Of a stretch of DNA of 64,000 bases, positions 57,015 through 64,000 are shown one piece after another. The stretch is from the NCBI GenBank assembly GCA_019828545.1, contig JACVRA010000166.1, positions 124,001 through 188,000 of the forward strand, read 5' to 3'. Made by a program: the position numbers and the translations under genes. The notes below the pieces were generated by a model. That model had not been told where the DNA came from. It worked only from the letters and a program-made list of their open reading frames with translations, and ran no database searches. Each line of letters opens with the position of its first letter. Position 1 is the first letter of the stretch. The stretch comes from Paracamarosporium sp. OC-R06-R3. Its lineage: Eukaryota; Ascomycota; Dothideomycetes; Pleosporales; Didymosphaeriaceae.

Positions 57015-58172
57015 TCATTCACCATCTTGAGGAAATGTCGCACCTCCCTGGCGTCTGATTTCGTCCATCATACGCATGACGCGCAGTGTCTCTGCATGCG
57101 GCATGATCTCATTCTCACTTCTGCCAGCAGCGATGTCGAGGGCAACAGCGTCAGCTTCGCGGTACAAACCAAAACCAAAATCATCATACTTTTTCTCAAA
57201 AATGGGCCCGGGCTGCTGCCCTTCAGTGGGAGAACTACCTCCTACACTCCGGTTACGCCATACAGAGAACTCATGCGGAGAAGAAGCGTACGATCCTCCA
57301 AGTAGCACATAACCCTCTGTGCCTTCAATGCGACAAAAAGTATAATCACTTTTGAACTCCGAAGTTGATGTGAGTATACCCTGACGGCCGGTTGCTGGGT
57401 AGCGAAGTATGATGGACGTAGCCACGTCTACACCATCGACCAGACTCTGATCAGCTGAGATTTTGGCGAGAGAAGCTTCTTGCCCGATATGCTCGTCTAG
57501 TGTAAGAAGCCCCCAAGTAAGCGAGTAGATCCCGATCGTCAAAAGACTGCCTGCACCCAGGGAAAGGTTCTTGAGCCTCGATTCCGATCCCAGAGAAGCG
57601 AGCTTGTGGTCTTGTCCGAAGTCACAGAACGTACGACGAACGTCTCCAATGAGCTTATCGGTGAAGAGAGCCTTGCGCAAGTCTTGGACGAGTGGATGGA
57701 AGCGTGTCCACATCGCTTCCATAACAAACACACCTTTCTTGGTTGCTGCGGAGATTACTTCCTCGGCTTCATGAGCATTTATCGTGAAAGCCTTCTCACA
57801 GAGGATGTGCTTCCCCTTCGCAATTGCATCGAGACAGTTTTTCTTGTGGAAAGCATGCGGCGTGCCAATGTATACAGCTTCGACTGTGGCATCTTGGTAT
57901 ACCTCTTCGTAAGAAGCGTAGATTTGCGGCTTTGGCACAGAAATAATATTGGCTCGAACGAATGCTTCGCCTTTCTCCAAGGTGGACGTTCCGACTGCAC
58001 TGATTATATGTGTCGCACGCGCATCTTTTCGTTCGAGAGTAATGTCTTTCACGAATGCGGCGGAGATTGCTCCAGCTCCTGTCACAGTAAGTAGATGATG
58101 GGAGAAACTGTAGCAGATGGTACCTATAATGCCCCACCGTAGGGTTGGAAGGGGGGACGTATGCTGAGTCAT
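57015..58172 (-). CDS. Gfo/Idh/MocA family oxidoreductase (dimeric dihydrodiol/xylose dehydrogenase-like)
   Basis: NAD(P)-dependent oxidoreductase, probably on a sugar or diol. Exons on the minus strand: 58172-58124 and 58078-57015, giving 370 residues. The 45-nt intron keeps frame and has no stop, so an unspliced reading is also open; only the spliced form rebuilds RWGIIG-AGAISAAFVKD with an intact dinucleotide-binding G-x-G-x2-x. The Lys of CEKAF corresponds to the conserved catalytic Lys of EKP motifs, and the following helix matches HAFHKKNCLDAIAKGKH. The C-terminal half shows the family's beta-sheet face (YVLLGGSYA). Tail-to-tail neighbours are not close; the next gene starts 766 bp upstream. 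Confidence 0.88.
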   Translation of the reverse strand: MTQHTSPLPTLRWGIIGTICYSFSHHLLTVTGAGAISAAFVKDITLERKDARATHIISAVGTSTLEKGEAFVRANIISVPKPQIYASYEEVYQDATVEAVYIGTPHAFHKKNCLDAIAKGKHILCEKAFTINAHEAEEVISAATKKGVFVMEAMWTRFHPLVQDLRKALFTDKLIGDVRRTFCDFGQDHKLASLGSESRLKNLSLGAGSLLTIGIYSLTWGLLTLDEHIGQEASLAKISADQSLVDGVDVATSIILRYPATGRQGILTSTSEFKSDYTFCRIEGTEGYVLLGGSYASSPHEFSVWRNRSVGGSSPTEGQQPGPIFEKKYDDFGFGLYREADAVALDIAAGRSENEIMPHAETLRVMRMMDEIRRQGGATFPQDGE

Positions 58173-58938
58173 GGGGGAGGCAAAGCAGGCAGAGATGTGT
58201 ATATTTCGCTAAGACGTGTGCGGTTGTTATAAGTCGGGAGTCGGTGTAGCGTCATCCGAGAGGCAGACGCGAAGCGGTTGGCGATTGAAGCATGCTACGG
58301 CACTAAACCAACAATAATCTGAGAACTCTATGTTGCTACGCAATGGCTAACATTAGAGTGAAATTGTTCAAGCACTGTGCTTTTGCATTATGTGGCGTTA
58401 GAACCGTCGGTAATCCAATTCGTAGTGACACACTTGCGCCTGCGCAACCGTCTATCGCGACCACGAGCCGCTTAGCTGTCAAGGTCGCCTTGGGCAATAG
58501 CATATCTTTATTCTTGATCTTTTGTGTACGAGCGCGGATGGGAGCGCAAGCATTCTATGTCGAGGAGCGCGTGGCCGGGCCCGAAGCCGTCTCGCCAGCG
58601 TCGGGCGGGGATACTTTCTTCACGTGATGGCGCGACATCCGCCCAATGGAAAGCTGTTGGGACACAAATGCCTCTCCAACAATACGTCACAGCATTTTAA
58701 GGCAATCTGTTACTCTTCTGTCATCATTCCATTTACACATTGGGGAAATAACGGTCTACAGAGATCTGAGCTTAGGAAGCATGCCTAAGGCGGTGCAGTG
58801 CGGAGAAGCTATGCATACCCGGTGAGGGGACAGTCTCATTATTACCACTATCGTGCCAGGAAATACCCTCCGCTTCATAAATAGCAAGCGAGCTCTCTTT
58901 TAAACTCCATATACTATTCGCATTGCTCAATCATAGCG
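58173..58938. other. Divergent promoter region
   Basis: Between the Gfo/Idh/MocA gene (minus) and the first short-chain dehydrogenase (plus). A TATA box near its right end is listed separately. Otherwise no gene. Confidence 0.5.
58876..58883 (+). promoter_or_regulatory. TATA-like box of the first SDR gene
   Basis: CATAAATA, 56-63 bp upstream of the ATG at 58939. Confidence 0.45.
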
Positions 58939-59848
58939 ATGGACATTCCCTTCTTGACGACTCTTTTTGGCCTACAAGGCCGCAACGCGATTATAACAGG
59001 TGCAACGGGCGGCCTGGGCTCTGCCATCGCTCTCGCCCTTGCAAAAGCTGGTGCTAATATCATTTCCATCGAGGTATGTAAAGAACAACAACATCGTTTC
59101 TCTCACAACTCCCCTGTAGCACAGGCTGATTAAGGCTCATCTATTGACAGATGCCCAATGACCCCAATGCCAATGCCCTACACGACCTCCTCGCACCAAC
59201 CGAGCGCGAAATTACCTCTTTCAGCTGCGACCTTGCCTCTTCAGCATCACTCCGCGAATGCTACGCCCGCATATGGACCGAAGGTGTCATTCCGGACATC
59301 CTAATCAACGTCGCGGGCGTGATGGCCCGTAACAAGTGCGAAAACGCAACAGACGAAGAGATCGATATCCTCATGGCAATAAACCAGCGCGCTGTGTATG
59401 TAAGCATGCAGGAGTTTGGACGCAAGGTACTCGATTTGGGGAGGAAGGGGAAGATCATCAATATCGCTTCTGTGACGGCGTTTCAGGCGAATATTAATAC
59501 AAGTGTGTATGGAATGACGAAGGCTGCCGTGGTACATATGACGGAGAGTTTTAGCAATGAGTGGGCGGGGAAAGGGATCAATGTTAATGCGATTGCGCCG
59601 GGGTGAGTGAAATGAGTGAGGAGGTGGAGAGGGTATGCTGATCGCGTGATAGGTTCATGAGGACGAGCATGACAGAGGTATATGCACGGGACGAAAAGTA
59701 TACCGAGTACTTGATGCAACGTGTACCGGCTGCGCGGTGGGGTTTGCCGGAAGACCTTGTAGGTGCGGCGATTTATCTGGCAAGTCCGGCAAGTGATTTC
59801 GTGAATGGAGCGACACTGATTGTGGACGGCGGGTTTGTCGCAAAGTAG
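58939..59848 (+). CDS. Short-chain dehydrogenase (KduD-like, sugar-acid type)
   Basis: Classical SDR of 260 residues. Exons 58939-59073, 59151-59602 and 59653-59848. Cofactor motif TGATGGLG at 20-27; NVAG-type NAG motif; catalytic Ser152, Tyr165 and Lys169 (SVTAFQ..., YGMTK). C-terminus ends in [19 protein letters not shown], typical of classical SDRs. The opening [21 protein letters not shown] most resembles 2-deoxy-D-gluconate 3-dehydrogenase-type members, which act on uronate/pectin-derived sugar acids. Convergent with a second SDR whose stop is 81 bp away, and next to a Gfo/Idh/MocA gene. Confidence 0.9.
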
Positions 59849-59928
59849 TATATGTATGTATGCCTTGTTATCAAATTATCGTTGATACAAACTTCAACCT
59901 GGTGTACATATACCAGTCGAAATCCACC

Positions 59929-60717
59929 TCACCAAGGGTATGTTCCAGTGTTGTGCAAGAAAGCCGGCGCCTCCGCATCTCTCTTGCCCTCTACCACCTC
60001 CATCAGACTAATAACCGTCTTCTCCGCACTCCTTGCACCGTTCTCCACCGTGTTATTCTCGCTAAGGTTGCTCACAGTGAACCCAGGATCATACAAGGAC
60101 ACCTTGATACCTAGCTCGCCATATTCAACATATTGGCACGCAGAGATCATGTTCAACGCCGTCTTACTAGCGCGGTACTGCACGGCTAAAACCTTATGCA
60201 TGGGGCTAGTCGGATCGAGTTTGCGACCGATACTTCCCACCCCAGAGGAGATGTTGATGATGCGCGCGCCAGATGAGTTTTGCAATAATGGTAGGAGGGT
60301 TTTGGTCAAGACCCATGGGCCGGTAGCATTGACATCAAAGGCGAGGCGGAGTTGTTCGCGGTCTGTACCGGGGGCTATTGCAACGGCAGCATTGTTGACA
60401 AGAATGTCTAGTTTGCCGTGTGTCTTCTCTACGGTGGAAGCAGCCGCATTGATAGTGTTGTCGTCTGTCACATCCAAAGATAGCATCTCCGCAGTGCCGG
60501 GATAATTACGCGATTGTAGATCCTTGAGGGCTGCTGCACCTTTTTGGGTAGATCTCGAACCGACAAGAACGTGGTAAGTGCCTTTTTGTAAGAGCTGCGC
60601 GGCGAGCTCGAAGCCGATACCGCTGTTTGCTGGGATAAAGTAAGTATGGAGAGAGGCTATTGGAAAAAGGTGCGCACCGCCGGTAATGAGGACTACAGTC
60701 TTTGCTATAGATGCCAT
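59929..60717 (-). CDS. Short-chain dehydrogenase/reductase
   Basis: Classical SDR of 246 residues with unknown substrate. Exons on the minus strand: 60717-60678 and 60629-59929. The 48-nt intron keeps frame and has no stop; splicing rebuilds VVLITG-ANSGIGFELA, the T-G-x3-G-x-G cofactor loop, which read-through would break. NNAAV motif and catalytic YRASK are intact, with the preceding Ser in INISSG. C-terminus ends NTGTYPW. The variable loop (SIGRKLDPTSPMHK) contains no recognisable substrate clue. The neighbour on the opposite strand is the KduD-like SDR. Confidence 0.88.
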   Translation of the reverse strand: MASIAKTVVLITGGAHLFPIASLHTYFIPANSGIGFELAAQLLQKGTYHVLVGSRSTQKGAAALKDLQSRNYPGTAEMLSLDVTDDNTINAAASTVEKTHGKLDILVNNAAVAIAPGTDREQLRLAFDVNATGPWVLTKTLLPLLQNSSGARIINISSGVGSIGRKLDPTSPMHKVLAVQYRASKTALNMISACQYVEYGELGIKVSLYDPGFTVSNLSENNTVENGARSAEKTVISLMEVVEGKRDAEAPAFLHNTGTYPW

Positions 60718-61974
60718 CTTTGTACCTTATGTGTGATGTTGGTAGTACGGTAGTATGGAGAACGAACAGAGGTCTATTACTTATACGGGGGTGTCGCGTC
60801 TTTGTGTTGCGACGCTTAACGCCTAACAGCGCTCGCGGACCACTGTGGCCGTTCGTTACGAACGAACAGAGCACCACCTGTGTCATAGCCTCATTGAAAT
60901 AGATGGATCTTGTTGCTGAGCCAATTGAAACCGGCCAAAGTGTAATTGTAACGGGCGACACCAATGAAGTCCATCTGTAAAGTCCGAGACATTGTGCAAA
61001 AATGGCACTAGTCCTAAAACGTGATATGCAACTTTTGCACCTCCGCTACTGCGTGTGTACGTCCACTTTTTCTTCTACCTTAGACTGAGTGTCTGTTGAA
61101 ATGGCTTCTTTGTGATCACTTTTCTCGTTTCGATGCGCTTTCCCTATGTAAGAATCCTGCTCGTAAACGCCGCGCCTCAGTAGTATTCAATTGGAGCATT
61201 GCTCCTGGGTAGACTCCACGGAACACGTCGAGGTGCAGGTAGCTGAGTTGCGTGACACGGTAAGCTGCGCTTTCATGGAGCAGACATGGCTATGTTTTTG
61301 TCTATCGCTCCTCATCCTGACCGTTACGGCTGCGCGGCCATGAACAAAATGACGGGAGCCTCAAGCAACTCGGGCTGTTGTCGACTTGTGAGATTGTGGC
61401 GGATTGCTACACAGCTCCGATGGTCATGATGAATTGTTGTTCCTCTTTTGCTGCTTCTGTCAATGAGTTTGAGCTTTTAGCACTTACCGTGTTAGGCCAA
61501 GTGAAGGCTCTCTGCGCGCCTGTCAAAATCTTGTAACCAGATATTGTGGCTGCGTAGATACATACATGTTCGTACTCATGCGTGTACGTAGCTTGGGAGT
61601 TTCCATCTGTCATCTATCGCCAATTTATTCTACCTTGTCGTCCAGTCTGTTAGATTCTTTAACTGGTTGTGCAAACTTGTACTCGACACGTCACGCCTGG
61701 ACTAGGTAGCTGCACTACGCTGCGAAGTATAAGTAAGTGCAAACGATCCTATGTATTGCTACATACATCCTGCGTTAGCAAAGTTACGTGTATGATCTGA
61801 CTTAAAATTCTCGCGCTAAGGAAATATCAGTACCCAGCCTTCCCTGCTGACCTCGAAGCATACTAGGGACATAACCCCGCACATACCCTGGCAGCGGGGG
61901 TGAACATAATCTCTTAACAATCGACATCGGGTCTCCTTTGACAGTTGCACACACTCGACGAACACTGCTCAGCC
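60718..61974. other. Intergenic, no gene seen
   Basis: About 1.26 kb between divergent genes. No coding frame or clear promoter element supported beyond short ORFs. Confidence 0.5.
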
Positions 61975-63630
61975 ATGGCAGTTGATGGAGCTAGAGCTGA
62001 GAACGTGGTGCATTACGACACGATCGTCCTTGGTGCAGGGACCGCGGGGCTCGCATTTGCATCCCGACTGCTCCAGGCAACTCACACAGCTAGTGGCGCT
62101 AATCGATTACTGATACTGGAGGCACGCGACCGTGTCGGTGGCCGTATAGCTTCTGTCGATGTTCAAGGCTACCGCTTGGACACCGGTGCGAATTGGATTC
62201 ATGGAACCGGCAATGCAAAGAGACCAAATCCGCTCATGGACATTCTTCCACATAAGCGACACAGACCGATGAAAGGGTCGGTCTTGTTCCAAATACCGAA
62301 AGTAGAGCACGAATTCACCGAGAGAGATGGTGGGATCACTGGAGAATGTTTGAAGGAAGTCAACCTGAACCAAACAGCACACCTGATACGCCCTGCAATG
62401 GAAATTACGAGTAAATGCTCTAACAATGGCTTGTCAATCCCTGTTCACGTCGCTAGACTTATCGTTTCGTGTGTTCGGAACGCGATCGGCGAAGTGCAAG
62501 ACCTTGCCACTACAATTCCGGCAGAAACAGCAAGCCACCTGTCCGTTCTGCAAGCGCTGGTGAAGATGAAAGCTTTTCAACATGCATTTGATATTGTGCC
62601 GAGAGATTACCATCGCACATTGGGTGCGTTATTCCAAGGGATAGAAAGTATGGAGGCCGCTCCGCTTCTTCCACAAAATGCAGAACCCGGACGTCCCGAG
62701 AGCCAGTCTGGTGTCGGACTACTAGAATACGCAGTAGACGACTTCGATGGCGAACAAGCATTTCTTCAGGACGGATATGTCGCGATCATTGACGAAATCG
62801 CCAAACCACTTGTAGAAGCTGGCGCAATATCGCTAGAAACTGTTGTGACGCGAGTCGACTGGACCAAGAACCCTATTGTTATTGAAACAAGCAGAGGAAA
62901 ATTTACCGCGGGAGAAGTGGTGTGTACAATACCCCTAGGTGTACTGAAAGACAGTGGCAAGGACGCATTGTTCGTACCGAATTTACCAACCGACAAGCAA
63001 GAGGCGATAAAACGCCTCGGCTTTGGCACGCTTGACAAGATGTTTGCAATCTACTCTAGGCCTTGGTGGAACGATGAACCATACAGCTCTGTCATCAAGA
63101 AAGGGATCATCCAAACGGAGACTCAGGGTGAGGACGATTTGCCCGATTCATTTCTGGGCTTCACTTCAGAACTAAGCGGCATCTCTATCGATTGCAGCGG
63201 TTCTGTATCTCCCGATGCGTATCGACTGCCAGTCATAAACCTTCACACTTTGACGGGTCAACCTGTCCTTTGTGCTTTTATTTCTTGTAAGACCGCCACT
63301 ACAGTTGAGGCAATGAAGGACGCAGACGTTAGTGGATTGTTCCATCGAATTCTTACAGAGTGGTTCGGCATTGAGACTCCAAGGCCAGATGCCGTACATG
63401 TCACGCGGTGGGCACAAGACCCTTACTCAAGGGGTTCTTACAGTCACATGATTGCTGGTCTGTCTGAATTCAGGCATAGAAAGGCCCTTCAAGAGCCTAT
63501 AACTAATGAAGCCGGCGGCGTGTTGAGATTTGCCGGCGAGCATTGCTCTCAAGACCATTTTGCTATGGTTCACGGTGCCTTACTAGATGGTTGGAGAGCA
63601 GCCGATGCATCATTGCAAGGTTCAAAATAA
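61975..63630 (+). CDS. Flavin amine oxidase (polyamine oxidase-like)
   Basis: FAD-dependent oxidase that probably oxidises a polyamine or another secondary amine. 551 residues, single exon, ATG at 61975 (an upstream non-ATG extension is ignored). Dinucleotide motif IVLGAGTAGLAF (GAGTAG at 20-25), then LILEARDRVGGRIASV and LDTGANWIHG, the canonical FAD-binding series; near the end is RFAGEHCSQDHFAMVHGALLDGW, which contacts the flavin. No signal peptide or PTS1 is evident (C-terminus QGSK), so it is likely cytosolic. The insert at 95-150 differs from Fms1-type enzymes. Confidence 0.9.
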   Translation: MAVDGARAENVVHYDTIVLGAGTAGLAFASRLLQATHTASGANRLLILEARDRVGGRIASVDVQGYRLDTGANWIHGTGNAKRPNPLMDILPHKRHRPMKGSVLFQIPKVEHEFTERDGGITGECLKEVNLNQTAHLIRPAMEITSKCSNNGLSIPVHVARLIVSCVRNAIGEVQDLATTIPAETASHLSVLQALVKMKAFQHAFDIVPRDYHRTLGALFQGIESMEAAPLLPQNAEPGRPESQSGVGLLEYAVDDFDGEQAFLQDGYVAIIDEIAKPLVEAGAISLETVVTRVDWTKNPIVIETSRGKFTAGEVVCTIPLGVLKDSGKDALFVPNLPTDKQEAIKRLGFGTLDKMFAIYSRPWWNDEPYSSVIKKGIIQTETQGEDDLPDSFLGFTSELSGISIDCSGSVSPDAYRLPVINLHTLTGQPVLCAFISCKTATTVEAMKDADVSGLFHRILTEWFGIETPRPDAVHVTRWAQDPYSRGSYSHMIAGLSEFRHRKALQEPITNEAGGVLRFAGEHCSQDHFAMVHGALLDGWRAADASLQGSK

Positions 63631-64000
63631 CATCGGTTTAACCGATGAAGTTCTAATCTACATCACATGCGCGCTCGCTCCCTTTGCAGCACCGATTATC
63701 AACGACATTGCCTAAGCAGCCTCTGGTACCCGCCTGATATCCACACGGACATGCTTGGATCCGCTGTGCTAAAGTGCCCATAAAAGGCGCCGGTCCCATC
63801 CAACTAAACTACCTGAACCTAGATCGTACAATTCCTCTCTAAGGATGGCTTTGGGCAGCTTCGTTAGGCCAGAGGCAATGAGAGGTGGATATTTCATTCT
63901 TTCATTCTCCTCTCTTGAAATTATGGGCGCTCTTTCGATGATTCGAACACTGACATGGGAGGTCCACCCGCTTCGACATTATTCAATGAGGCATGTTGTG
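63631..64000. other. Right edge, no gene seen
   Basis: The 370 bp after the amine oxidase stop contains no supportable coding frame; a gene beyond the window edge cannot be excluded. Confidence 0.4.

Overview
The window looks like genomic DNA of a filamentous ascomycete (Pezizomycotina; a dothideomycete such as Pleosporales is my guess, not shown). Most genes carry several short introns (about 45-60 nt) with GTRNGT-type donors, CTAAC-like branch sites and CAG/TAG acceptors. Typical filamentous-fungal families are present: Zn(II)2Cys6 regulators, the fungal rhodopsin-like membrane domain, DUF1996, a GH7 cellobiohydrolase and several MFS transporters. I see no confident tRNA, rRNA, CRISPR array or intact transposon.

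Layout. 1-3.4 kb: an unresolved small ORF, mitochondrial ribosomal protein bL27m and a convergent family III CoA-transferase/racemase. 4.1-8.5 kb: a Zn2Cys6 regulator followed by a secreted six-hairpin glycosidase-like enzyme. 9-19.1 kb: mostly housekeeping (YjbQ-family protein, two small Gly/Tyr/His-rich proteins, DUF1279 mitochondrial protein, MPP6-like nuclear exosome cofactor, EthD protein, insulin-degrading-enzyme-type protease). 20-26.5 kb: a fungal rhodopsin-domain membrane protein, complex I subunit NDUFS6 and a coiled-coil protein. 27-33 kb: an ACS-family MFS transporter, a flavin monooxygenase and a TauD/TfdA dioxygenase, the last two divergent. 34-40.4 kb: a small membrane protein, an F-box protein, a DUF1996 secreted protein and a repeat-flanked polypurine tract. 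41-50.4 kb: GH7 cellobiohydrolase, Zn2Cys6 regulator and sugar transporter. 51.6-64 kb: a Cys-rich orphan, a DHA1-type MFS transporter, a secreted endonuclease/exonuclease/phosphatase-fold protein, a Gfo/Idh/MocA oxidoreductase, two convergent short-chain dehydrogenases and a flavin amine oxidase.

Three neighbourhoods may be functional units. The 27-33 kb trio could take up and desulfonate organosulfur compounds (family-based inference; the region between the divergent pair holds a 9/10 match to the CYS3/MetR-type site). The 41-50 kb trio pairs a cellulase with a regulator and a sugar importer. The 57-60.7 kb oxidoreductases may act on sugars or sugar acids. None is demonstrated by sequence alone. 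Most gene models were assembled by hand from splice signals and reading-frame phase; all multi-exon models given here close in phase.
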